Shown: one piece after another, positions 23,715 to 34,958 of the stretch
Layout of the letters: the number at the start of each line of letters is the position of its first letter
Numbering within the stretch: position 1 is the first letter of the stretch
Source: Apostichopus japonicus
Taxonomy: Eukaryota > Echinodermata > Holothuroidea > Aspidochirotida > Stichopodidae
Assembly: GCF_037975245.1 (NCBI RefSeq)
Contig: NC_092573.1
Coordinates: forward strand, 20,476,265 to 20,540,264
Direction of reading: 5' to 3'
DNA length: 64,000 nt
Notes under the pieces: generated by a model
Told to the model about the DNA's origin: nothing
Database searches by the model: none
What the model saw: only the letters and a program-made list of their open reading frames with translations
Program-made: the position numbers and the translations under genes

Positions 23715-25507
23715 CAGGGTTCTGCCGCTGCCGGTCGGCGCCGGTCGGGCCCGACCAGCACGCTGAATTACCGACCGCCACAATCTGCCTGAGTGACTTT
23801 TCCGACCGGCACTTATTTTCGATAGGAACTCAAAAAAACAGCTCCATAGCCGGAGGGTCGAACGTACAGAAACAATCTGTTTGAGACAAGGGGAAATCCA
23901 GTTCATAACTGTTCAAAATATCCAACACATCACAGTGTCATACTTAGTAAAAATTACCAGAGTTCCGCATTCCAGACCAATGACTGTTTTCCGTTTCCAA
24001 CTCCCGATCGTACTTTTGATAGTTTCATGTATATCTATTTTTATCGCGCGAGACACAGGCACTATCCAGCTAGCTAGTACACATACGGCCGTTAACCTTC
24101 GTAGCGGATGAATTTACATCATATTGCATTCGGCACGAGTGACAAGGGCTGGAAAACCTTGCGAAGCGTTCGAACCAGGTTCGCGGGAAATCCGCGATGC
24201 TCGCGGGAAATCCAGCCGGGCTGGCGAAAAAAAAATCGGACAAAAAATAAAATAGAAAAAAAAACGGGACGAAAAACTAAAAAAAAAACACAAAGGACAA
24301 ATAAGTAAATCTATAAAAAAAAAAAAAAAATTCACAAGAAAAGTTTCAGAAACAAAAAGAAAATGTTCAGAGAGCGTGCTCGCAATTTTAGTCACAATAC
24401 CAACGAGTAATGATGTGTCCCCAACCCACTTACAATGGCTATTTCGCAAGCTTCAGGGTACACGTGTCACACGGACACCCACGGCCCAGCGCGGGAAGGT
24501 TGCTGTAATAAATCAGCCTCGCGGGAAATGTTTTGAACAATATTGCCATTCCACGTTGTTTTATATTTGTATTGTATGTTGGTTAGTAAACGTTTTCTTT
24601 CGTATGAATTTGACTTCAGTTCAGTGTTCCCACTAAGGTGCGGGATTCCCTTCAACTGACTCAGTAATCCCGCAAAGAAAACATTTGTCTGCTGGAAATC
24701 CCCGCATCGTTTTTTGCATTCGCGATGAGTTTATACTCAACTTATTCACTTGACCGTATAGAGAGAAAAAACTGAAAATCAATTGTGTACCAATTGTGTA
24801 CGGAAAGTTGGTAGGCTACACCTTTCAAATTTTACGAAAGATCGAGCAAAGCACTTTCGAAAAATTCACGCCAAACTTGCATATCGTACTAAATGCAACT
24901 AATGTCATGTAAACAAGGTTCTAGTGCATCCATTTATGAATATAACGTAAGACCACATCTGGTGTTAAGCGGGGGGAAAGGAAAGTATTTTCTAGCATTT
25001 CCAAAAATACCGAAAAATAATATCCTACCATAGTTAAGTGTATAGCAAATAGCCTAACCACCTCGGCGGTTATGTAACGGATCTCACGTAACTACAAAAT
25101 CACAACTAATTGTATTTTGCGGAGTTTACGTTTTCTACAAGAACATGGAAACAATATTTAACATTGAGTTAATCATGCCAAGTGGCCTAAAACATGTGAT
25201 TACAAGGGTAACTTTCATAAAGATGGCCATAGCAAGGGGCCTTGATTTCGTGCTATGCGTGTATGGTATGTACTCTGGTGCTCCAGATATTTGTCCTAAC
25301 TTTTTTCATTAATTATGAAAAATTCCAGACATGAGATCTCATTTCAAAGCTGTCTACATGTGGCTCAGAAAACTCGGGAAGGGCCGTTTCCGGCCATCTG
25401 GGGGGTTTCCAAAACCGAAAATTTTCTTGTACGCTCCGCGCCAACCGATGGTGGCGCTCCGCTTAGATAGTCCTGCCGGCACTCAATACACCCTGGGCAG
25501 AACCCTG
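23715..25507 (-). mobile_element. hAT-like non-autonomous element, about 1.8 kb
   Basis: The termini are CAGGGTTCTGCC (23715) and GGCAGAACCCTG (ending 25507), a perfect 12-bp inverted repeat. It is flanked by ATATATAT and ATATATGT, an 8-bp duplication with one mismatch, although the left flank is a TA repeat and so weak evidence. The shared subterminal module lies near the right end in reverse orientation (about 25365-25472). Inside are GC-rich blocks with repeated CGCGGGAAATCC motifs (24180-24215, 24519) and a CAGTGTTCCCAC segment at 24620 that may mark a nested element. No transposase was recognised. Confidence 0.75.
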
Positions 25508-25515
25508 ATATATGT

Positions 25516-26680
25516 ATTAAATGATTCAATATAACTTGAGTTAATAACTTGGTATAACCTGCACCAATTCCGTATATTACTTGAATGACTAAATAACTTT
25601 ATAATATTACATAACATCATATAGATTTAATATGTTATCAACCAATGTTCAAATAAATTCCTAAATTACCAATGTCAATGAAAATAACATGGAAAATATA
25701 TTGAAATCATTCCACTTTAAACTAATGACTTAATATTCATTAATAGGGTTACTTTAGGACATTAGAATGTTCAACAGGTATGTGTGCAATTCGATTATTT
25801 TTTAACATTACCATTATGTCAATTCTATTAAAAAGCAACCGTGTAATTATTAGGAAACTGTAGATAAAAAATATTTCCTGATTGGTTAAGTGGTTATTCT
25901 TTCGGTAACTGTTTCTGTTATGTAAAATTGCAATGAAATGGGTCTAAGCTACATTGAAGTTAGTACATTAAACCTTCATTTAGAGAGTAACATTACATAT
26001 GTATATGGAGCTTGATAAAACTTAAAATTTATCATACATATTTGGGACTTTTTTCTTTCTTAAGAAAGTGTTAAAATAAAATGAGAATAGGTTGTTATAA
26101 TGTCATAAAATCCAGGATGCAGCATGTTTATATATTTTAGATAAAATGTCTGAATAGGCCTATTTAGTTATAAAACTTTTCAACGATTCCTAATCAGGTG
26201 CGTCTTTTATGAAAGAAAGAAAAAAATGGCTCACACTTTTAAAAACTATTTTATATTTACAACAATATTTTGGCACATATTCTCAGACATGAAAATTTAT
26301 GTCTCTCTCTCTCTACACTTTCGAATTTACCAAAACTTTTTTTTTCAACAAGCAATTCACGTTTTCATCAGTATGCATGTATATCGGGAAGATACACTTG
26401 TGCGTGAAAACCTGCCGTGTACACACTGTTGCATGCCTTGCCAGCATTACGTATGGTGTATTTTTTAAATTCTATTTAAAGTCGATCATTATTTCATCCA
26501 CGAATCCTTTATATCTCCCGATTTAACCTTTGTAGAGAGTAATTGAAGCAAAAGGAGCCCCCCCCCCCCCTACCTCCGTCTCAACCTATAGCAAAGGTCA
26601 TGTCACTAAAGATGAACTATTGAAAGGCGTTTTCCTCACAGCTGGTGTTCCTACTTAGCAAATTCAATTTCTGAGTCTAA
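25516..26680. other. Intergenic, very AT-rich
   Basis: No gene or named repeat. C run at 26559-26568. Confidence 0.45.
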
Positions 26681-26830
26681 TGTTCATACTAATTAGTATA
26701 CCCACAATTAACACAATACTAATTAACACCCACGCACATTCGGAAAGGGTTATAAATAAGCCCCAAAGTCCCAATGGTCCTGTTAGAAAGCATTGTAGTC
26801 TGTTTAATTTTGGCAAGTCGGTTAGGTAAC
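26680..26830 (+). promoter_or_regulatory. Candidate TATA promoter with homeodomain-type sites upstream of SKOR
   Basis: TATAAATA at 26751-26758 is preceded by a cluster of TAAT cores (CTAATTAG, ACTAATTAAC, ACAATTAAC). It is followed about 70 bp later by a donor-like GTTAG/GTAACT at 26825. The SKOR coding exon has a clear acceptor 20 bases ahead of its ATG, so it needs a non-coding first exon upstream, and this is one place it could be. Pure inference; nothing ties the two together but order and strand. Confidence 0.2.
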
Positions 26831-29444
26831 TTGTTCTTGCTTTCCTCTTCGGTAAAGCTTGCGTTGAGAGAAATACTTTAAAACAAAAATAGTAAACGAT
26901 AACAACGATAGTTTTAATTTAAACTCTTTCTGTCTTTGTATTTAAGCTGTTATATCGTTCAAAATACTTCTTCTTTTTTATTAATATTTATAATAATGGT
27001 TTTATTTCGGTTTGGAATCGTGTCATTTGGCAAAAAGAGTGTAATAATTCTCCGATTATAAATTTAATCAATTTATACAATTTTCGTGATTTTTCTATTT
27101 TTTATTACATGTGTGCGACCTAACATTTTTCCTCAAAATAATATCAATCCCTTAAACGATATGGAAAACATATTTTTTAAAAACAATGAAATTATTTATG
27201 AATGACCAACGCTTTGAATAAAATGGGGCCGACACGAATTTTTAAACGGTCCCATAGATGTTCTGAAAATTGTTTATCTCCGTTTTTTGCTTATCCTTAC
27301 ATTTTATACTTATATGTTGGTATATACGAAACAAGTAAAATTCTCCTTCTTTTCTCCAGAATTTATCCTGGTATTCCATACACGCGAAACATAATATTAT
27401 TAACATTTGTATTGTTCTCATTTACCTAACGATGTGTGCATTTATAATACATATTACCGTTAAATTTTTCAACAAAAAAACTTACTTTTTTTTTAGATAT
27501 CATGCAGGCTGTAATTGTTTTGGGTTTTAATATCAGATGATTATTATATTAACTGGAACCACATAACAATGAAATTTATTACCCCTACTAGTCCAGTTTC
27601 ATCTGAAATAATGATGTTTTTTTTAAACATATTTTTTCCAAATTTACTGTTTACATAATTATGATCATTAATTCAAAACACAGTTAAAACAAACATGCAC
27701 AAACGACTCCAAAAATATACGAAAATACTAAAATATAGTGTCTGAACGACAAACTGTTGAGTGCAAAATTAATTCGTTACTTTACAGCTAATGCCTTTTC
27801 TAGAACTTAATGGACAATCTAGGGTGATTTCAAAAAATTGACCTAATCACAAGCATATGTTTGAGTCACACTTGCTAGCCTGTACATATACCACGATCTC
27901 TTACACACAACACCGTGTAAACCAATACCGTCTGCAAACTACCACTAAACATAGGCCTATCTTCCAATATTTTCTATACTCTGTACATTTATTAATGTTA
28001 TATGAACTACCTGAATGGGGGAGAACATTCCTAAAAGCTTCAGGGCGAGGAGTGTGTTTTTATATATATTTTTTTTTGTTGATATTTTATTAGTCTGATA
28101 TCTTTATGAGCTTTTAACATATCAATGTTACCTTTTCAATGTATGTCAATAAATATCCTTATCTCATAAATTACGTATTGAAATAACTGTCCCTTTACCT
28201 CAACAAATAATAATAAATGGAGTCAAAAAAAGCGAAAGAACATAATTAGACCACTATACCAAATCTCATAAACCAAAAACGAAAAGGGTTTATATGTAGA
28301 TACATAAGTGCAGCTCGGTAACATGTATAAAACTCACCGTTTAGAACGTGCATAACGCCTCTAGTTAAACCATAAAGTCGGTTTGTTTATAGAGAGAGAG
28401 AAAAGGAAAAAAGAAGCAGTATTTGTGTATTGTTAACTAATTGAGAGGTAAATTCCTGGCGCAATAAATGGCCTAAAACACTCCATCAATCATGCGGTTA
28501 ATCGCTTTTCACTGATTTAGTTTTATTACTGGTTAATGGGTTGAGTTGATGCCAACGGATTCGCCCCAAAAAACATTCACGATAAATCACCTATTATTCG
28601 ACATGCAAGGAAAGAGAAAACGATAATAAGAAAAACCATAGTTTAAGTAATTTCCAGCAGTTAAACGTCTTAATATTGAGACAATATTTGGCCCGCTAGT
28701 TAATGACAGATGGGGCATAGTAATGGAATGACTAAAAACGAAAACACCAAAAAAAAAGTTAAGGAAAGAAGAACTGTAATTGTCTATAAAAACGAAATAA
28801 TTTGTTATTTTATATTTACAGGAAAGTAAGGTTCTTTATTTTGGCATTCATTTCTTTCTTTCTATATTACTTTTCTTGGCTATATCAATTGAGTAAATGT
28901 GAAACAATTTCCTATAGTTGATGATGATTACAGTGGAAAATATTGTTTGCGATTTGTTAAGCGAAAGCCTCATATTGAAGTTAAATAATGGATACATAAT
29001 GAGGAGCACGTGTAGTTAATATCTCTACGATTAGGCGTACAGGGAGATGTTATCGACCGATATATATATATATAAATATATATATATGTAACTCCTTTAG
29101 AAATTTGAAATAATATTTAAAAAGAATATAATAATTTTAACGGTAGCTTGCTTTGAAGATGAACAAAAGTTATCATTGCAAAAGGTATCGTTGGTCTAGT
29201 TTTGGTAATTAGGAGACCTACTTAATTATTGCCACTGATGCCTTAACTATATACTGCATCTATTTATGAGAGATTCCGGTTTTATTTTTTATTGATATTA
29301 ACAAAAAAAGAGGCTAAGTAGGTCCTAAGAATAATGAGTAGACACGAGAGAGAGTAAAAATCAATAAAATAGAGAATAAAGTACGTTGATAAACTTGTAT
29401 ATAAAACTGAGTAAAATTGTATCTTAATTTTACAAGATAAAAAA
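26831..29444. other. Gene-free stretch upstream of SKOR
   Basis: No coding sequence. A short TA tract at 29058-29088. Possible regulatory DNA, but nothing specific can be supported. Confidence 0.4.
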
Positions 29445-29510
29445 ATTACAGAGTGGTATAAATTAAACCGAAAGAATTAGGTCTATAATCACTGTCACAA
29501 AGAATCAATA

Positions 29511-29575
<65 letters not shown>

Positions 29576-29638
29576 TGATTCTTTGTGACAGTGATTATAG
29601 ACCTAATTCTTTCGGTTTAATTTATACCACTCTGTAAT
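29445..29638. repeat. 194-bp near-perfect palindrome with (TA)n centre
   Basis: Left arm 29445 to about 29512 (starting ATTACAGAGTGG) is the exact reverse complement of the right arm ending at 29638 (CCACTCTGTAAT). The centre is pure TA repeat with small interruptions. The arms are unique sequence of about 68 bp. It looks like a foldback MITE, or a hairpin whose centre expanded as a microsatellite. Confidence 0.9.
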
Positions 29639-31562
29639 GCTATATAGTTTGAAAGTACCAAACAAAGTAAGAAAAAAGTCTTTAAACTATTTGATTTTAC
29701 TTTATTTTAGAACAGTTGGTATATTTTGTTATTGTCTTGTGGTGAAGATTTTCTGAATTGAATGCCCCCCTCTTTTTTATATTCTAAAGTTGAACTTTTG
29801 GAAATTTTCGGTATCTATATAGATGAGGACACGTTAACTGTAAAATTAAAAGTCTGTTTAACAATAACTGATGCAAATAGTTTGATTATGCGTGCCAAAA
29901 TAGAGCACAGTTTTATATACTTTCCTAAATGTGTTCACTAAAAATCGAACGTTTTTGGTGTACTTTTGATGGTTGCTCTGACTTGAGATAAAAAAGAAGG
30001 AAAACAAAATTGTAATGCACTGTTAACTTTATGTAATTAATTCGTCGACAAAAACAATCGTTTCAAAATAACATGATGAACATGACATGATTAATCATTT
30101 CTAGAAGGTCGCAAAAAATAATATTAAAAATTATAATCTTGTTTCTGTTTTTTGTTTGTTTAACTTCGTTCATACTAGTATATGAACAACCAACAACTAA
30201 CTGCATGAGTAATTACAAACAATGGCGAAAAAAACAAGAAATGTATGGGCTTTTGTTAGACAGAGGTCACCTGTTTGAATTCCGTTCTAGTTATAAACTT
30301 CTTTGTTCCTTTCCTTTTAATTGTTTTCCCTCTTCTTTTGTTTTCTTTTGTTTTATTTATTGAGATGCAAGTGGTTCAATTGCATAAATACATAAGGAAT
30401 TTTAACTTAAAGTATTTAGAAAACAAATCGGATATATAGAGAGGGTTTTAATTTGTTGAAATTATCATCTCTTTCTAAAACAATCTTTTGAATCGTAATT
30501 TTGATCCCCTTTTGGGTACTATTCGTTATTTTTTAATTATTCCCATTTTTCTTTCACATAATGAAGTAAAAGTCAGTAGTTTTCAAAATGTTAAGTTTTT
30601 GCATGTGATGAGCCACCCAATGTAGGTGGCTTGATCAGTTTTGTACTGTGAAATAAGAGACAACCGTTAAACAGTATAATCTGAAGTGTGTTATAAAACC
30701 GTAACATATGTTAGACCTGTCAGAATGCTACTGTGGAAAAATTACTAAAAGTAACAGACGAATACACTACTAAAAGGCTGTTTCAACTAATGACTGGTTA
30801 GGAGTCTAAACAACTGTCCCTATGTTTGACTAATACGTATACCTTGTAAAGATGGTTAAAATTGTGGATTGTATGCGTTGGCAATAAAGTTTCATCCACT
30901 TTCTGTTAAAATGTGGACAAAACTATTAGCGAAACCTTTAGAGTATGTATGGTTAGTCCAGTCAATCATTATGCATAGGATTATGTGTTTAGAATTTTCT
31001 ATTTGTATGTCCTTCTCAGTAGCAACTGATTATAAATGTAACACATGTTAAGAAATTACAACACATATCAGTTTTAATTGATTAACTGGTACTCACCTTA
31101 ACCAGTTTCAACTGATAAAGCCCATAAGAATCGGATACATGCGTACTCATTTAATCACGTGTCTGTGCGACGGAAATGTTGAGAATTACATAATAACAAA
31201 AGTAAAACTTGTGTCTTTTCGGACACCTTGTAGATAAGTCATACACAGCGTGTCGTCGACAAAACGTGACTGTGTGTTGATTCACATTTTTCTGTGCATT
31301 ATTGTTTACAAGTAAATATTTATTCGCATTCCATCAATTATTACAATAAATAGAACAGATGTAACGCTTCCTGGAAACATCATAATTGGTACGGGGACGG
31401 GGTGGGTGTGGGGGTGGAGCGTAGAAGATCAAGTGCATTTTGAATCCATGTAGGGTTGTATCGATAAAGTATTGTCAGTCTTGGAAACTGACCTACGCCT
31501 CCATAAGAAACGTTCCAGTATTTGCATTTTTTTTTCTTTTTCCATTCGTTTTTTTTTGGCAG
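29639..31562. other. Upstream region of SKOR, no exon seen
   Basis: AT-rich, ending in a long pyrimidine tract and acceptor TTTTTTTTGGCAG at 31551-31562. Confidence 0.45.
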
Positions 31563-31582
31563 AAACTCACAAAGTAGAGAGA

Positions 31583-33322
31583 ATGGAGAACAAAACTTCA
31601 TCAGAGTCCGGTCATGATTCTTCTGTATCAGAGAAACAAGTCTTCAATGAATATATTTATTCAGGGTCAAGAGATGGAAAGAAAGAAGCCTCCTCGGGGC
31701 CCTCTACCGCCACCGACGATCAAGCTGCTGTTAGATCCGTTCAGAATTCCGCCCAATGTCACACGGTCATCCTCTTTGGTGCACCGATCGCGGCCCTGAT
31801 AATGGACGGCGTAGAACGGCTCTGTCTGGCTCAAATATCCAACATTTTGCTGAAAGATTACAGTTACAATGAGATACATAACCGAAGGGTAGCATTAGGA
31901 GTCACCTGCGTCCAATGCACCCCGGTACAGCTCGAGATGCTACGCCGTGTTGGTGCTATGCCGGCGTCTTCTCGTCGATGCGGTATGATCACTCTTCGAG
32001 AGGCAGAACGGCTCTGTAAGTCTTTTCTGGTTGAGAACACTCCGCCGAAATTACCGGAAAATTTCGCATTTGATGTCTATCACAAGTGCGCTTGGGGATG
32101 TCGTGGTAGCTTTATCCCATCTCGGTATAACAGCTCGCGAGCGAAATGCGTCAAATGTCGATACTGCAGCCTCTTCTTTTCGCCAAATAAATTTATATTC
32201 CACACTCATCGACTACCTGATTCGAAATACCGACATCCTGACGCAGCTAACTTCAATTCGTGGAGGAGACACATATTCCTCGTCGATGAAAATCCAAACG
32301 ACGCGTTGCAGCAAGCGTGGGAAGACGTCAAGGCAATGTTCAATGGAGGTAACAGACGGAGGATAACTCACAGCAGCTCGGAGAAACAGTCCCACCACAC
32401 GGGAGGAGCACCATCACTACCCGGCTACATAGACCCCTATGGATGCCACCCTAACCCTTTTCAGTTGGAAAAATTAAGAGTTTTGCCACCTTTGGCTGGC
32501 TACGGTCTCCTCTGCGAGGGAAACAAGGCATTCCCGCCCTTACGTGGTATTCGACACGACGAACCCAAACTAGATGCAACGTATCCATCAGCTAATTCGT
32601 TAGCCAGTCTACATCAACACCATTCTGTCCAACGGCATATTAATCCATTCGTAGCTGATCCAACGAGGCATCTACTGAGGACCGCTAGTCTGCACGATAA
32701 CCCCAGCATGAATTTCCCATCCGATGCTTTGCGTAACTTTTTACCTCCTCATTTATCCCTAGACCCGTTCTGGAAAGGACCATTACCCACTCCGGGAGTT
32801 CTACCACCATCTCTCTTGAACACTTGGCACGCACTTATGTTCTCAAGGGGCCAACCCATGTGCTTTAGTCCTCCACATGAGAATGTTCATGCAGGGGGAG
32901 AGGAAAAGGTATGCTTCTCAGCAAAGCGTAGCAGCGAACAGGAATTACCAATCCCGGGACGACGGCCGAGCGGAGTTTGGGGTTCTGCGACGCCGATACA
33001 GTCACACCTTGACGAAATGATGGCACCGTCCTCTTCAGAAAGGTCCCCAACTTCTTCTGCGTTCAGACCTCTCATTTCAAAGCTTCCATCAGATGAAAAG
33101 CTGCTTTCGTGCTCCCGAACATCTTCCCCTATTTTAAGCGTTGATTCGACTCCAGAAGCCGCAAGTCCGGCCATGAGAAGTAACCTTGATACTGAAATAG
33201 GTGTAAAGAAAGACCCGTTGAGGACAGAGGATGGGGAAGAATTGGACGTTGATAGCTCATTAGATGAGCCTTGCGTGGACATGATTGCTGACGATGACCC
33301 ACCTACTAAATCGGGCAAGTGA
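31583..33322 (+). CDS. SKOR: SKOR/FUSSEL-type SKI-family transcriptional corepressor
   Basis: 579 residues from the first ATG after a pyrimidine-rich acceptor (TTTTTGGCAG, 31562), leaving 20 bases of 5' leader in this exon. Residues about 60-150 form the Ski/Sno/Dac DHD (ERLCLAQISNILL, then RRVALGVTCVQCTPVQLEML). Residues about 160-255 form the SMAD4-binding zinc region, with Cys/His ligands in HKCAWGCRGSF, AKCVKCRYC and FHTHR, then FNSWRRH and AWEDVKAMFNGG. Identity is far closer to SKOR1/SKOR2/Fuss than to SKI or SnoN. SKOR proteins act in the nucleus, mainly in neurons, to dampen TGF-beta/BMP-SMAD transcription (family knowledge). The remaining ~320 residues are Ser/Pro-rich with an acidic end (EELDVDSSLDEP). 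Vertebrate SKORs are much longer, so C-terminal exons may be missing; a weak donor GTGACT overlaps the stop. Confidence 0.93.
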   Translation: MENKTSSESGHDSSVSEKQVFNEYIYSGSRDGKKEASSGPSTATDDQAAVRSVQNSAQCHTVILFGAPIAALIMDGVERLCLAQISNILLKDYSYNEIHNRRVALGVTCVQCTPVQLEMLRRVGAMPASSRRCGMITLREAERLCKSFLVENTPPKLPENFAFDVYHKCAWGCRGSFIPSRYNSSRAKCVKCRYCSLFFSPNKFIFHTHRLPDSKYRHPDAANFNSWRRHIFLVDENPNDALQQAWEDVKAMFNGGNRRRITHSSSEKQSHHTGGAPSLPGYIDPYGCHPNPFQLEKLRVLPPLAGYGLLCEGNKAFPPLRGIRHDEPKLDATYPSANSLASLHQHHSVQRHINPFVADPTRHLLRTASLHDNPSMNFPSDALRNFLPPHLSLDPFWKGPLPTPGVLPPSLLNTWHALMFSRGQPMCFSPPHENVHAGGEEKVCFSAKRSSEQELPIPGRRPSGVWGSATPIQSHLDEMMAPSSSERSPTSSAFRPLISKLPSDEKLLSCSRTSSPILSVDSTPEAASPAMRSNLDTEIGVKKDPLRTEDGEELDVDSSLDEPCVDMIADDDPPTKSGK

Positions 33323-34643
33323 CTTTTTGGGGGGGGGGTCTTTTAAAATGGTGATGTCAATTGTCCAACATTTTCTACTCACAAAGTTCTTGCTCAGAGG
33401 CGGCTTAAATTTTCTATAACTTTTTCCAACAAAATTACACTTTATAAATAACCGTAGGGCATGTTTATTGTAATGAAAAATATGACGAAAGGTTACTTTT
33501 TACTACCAACAAGGGAACTTCTTATTTATAAAAAGTGGTAAATTTTGATTTTTTTTCACAGAACGGGAGAGGGGACGTACCCTTTCCTGTAGGTATGTTA
33601 CGATTATTCTGGGTAACTGAATTTTAGTTTCCATTAATAGGCTGCCTTTGTAATATGCACAAGTTGTTAATAAATTATTTATACTGACGGGATGGGTGGG
33701 GAAGTCGACGGAACCTGAGTATACAAAATGTGATAATTTGTGCAGCCCATGATTCGAATAACGTTATAAAACAAAAACAAAACTTTATTTGCATAAGTAT
33801 ATACTATCCAACACAAACACACATTTTTTTTTCAAATATAAATGCTTTTCTATCTAATCTATCATCTCAAAAGCGTGTCTTTCAACTTCTTTTTGTGTGC
33901 AAAATTAGAAGCCAAAAAGTTATCCAGCAAAGAACGTTGAACAATGATATTGTTGCACCATGTTTACGTATATGTCTCTAGGTCGGCAGAATGTAAAGAG
34001 GTTTTTAAGAGGCTATGTTAGATCTCCATTCATAAAAAAGGTTTGTCTATATAACGTTGGCATAATATATATAGTGAACACCAATTAGGACCTCGTTAAA
34101 AAAAACACATGGTGCTCGTCCTAACATTTTCAATAAACGGAGGGGCAGCCACCCCCTACCCCCCTACCCCCCCCAGCCATCTCTTTTTCACTCTCTCTCT
34201 CTCTCCCCCTTTCTCTTAATGGAGTATCTCTTTGTCTATACTCAGACTGTTGGTAACAGTGTTATTTGTCTTTGAAACTTTGCCTAGTTGAGCACAACCC
34301 ACACATATGGGGACAATTTTGACATGATTCGTTCAAATGAAGAAAATAATGTTTAAACATGGAGCTACATGGTTCAAATGATTTTAAATCACGTTTGAAA
34401 CGGCATTTTGCGACCATTTGCTAAAACGAAAACTGAAGAAAAGGAGCGTGATCAAAAAGGATGCGGGAGGGTACGAGAAACATGCATGTTATTGTATCTT
34501 ATTTGGTCTAACAGATGTAAACTAAATTATAAAAAATAAATATAATAAAATTCAATTCAATTCTGGCACTGAACGGATTATTAGGCCAAATATTGCTTTG
34601 ATAGATTACCATAAGAAATAATTATCATGTGCGCAGGCTACAT
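33323..34643. other. Region downstream of SKOR
   Basis: AT-rich with C-rich and CT-rich runs at 34150-34215. No SKOR C-terminal exon could be recognised here. Confidence 0.45.
33669..33674 (+). terminator. Candidate SKOR poly(A) signal
   Basis: AATAAA about 350 bp after the stop codon. A second lies at 34132. Valid only if the gene ends in this exon. Confidence 0.3.
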
Positions 34644-34958
34644 GAGAGCGTTGTGGTCAAGTGGTTTAGCCAGTGGACTTGTGATATAAGGATTGCAGGT
34701 TCGAGTATTGGCCAGATTATCAAGTTGTGTCCTTGGGCAAGGCACTTTATCTCCATTGCCTCTCTTCACCCAGGTGTATAAATGGGGAACTGTGAGATAG
34801 AACTGTCAGCTGGGCGCTGTTTAGCTGCTGCCATGTGGAGGGATTGTCTCTATGTTTGACAGGTTATCGTTGACCAGGGTAATATTGTGATACCCCTTGA
34901 GCACCGTCATCGGTGGATATGTATGCGCTTTATAAATCCTCAGTATTATTATTATTAC
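34644..34958 (+). mobile_element. tRNA-headed SINE, family B, copy 1
   Basis: It starts GAGAGCGTTGTGGTCAAGTG with a pol III A-box-like TGGTCAAGTGG and B-box GGTTCGAGTAT. A conserved body follows, containing CCTTGGGCAAGGCACTTTAT and CCATTGCCTCTCTTCACC, then CGCTTTATAAATCCTC and a short ATT repeat. A second full copy lies at 38254. The body motif recalls widely distributed metazoan SINEs with a conserved central domain, but the exact superfamily is not certain. Confidence 0.88.

Noticed and set aside
32905-32925. Internal splice donor in SKOR (AAAAG/GTATGC)
   Set aside because: The frame stays open for another 400 bases with the same Ser/Pro-rich character, so a retained exon is simpler.
32887-33318. 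143-residue minus-strand ORF
   Set aside because: Shadow of the SKOR coding exon.
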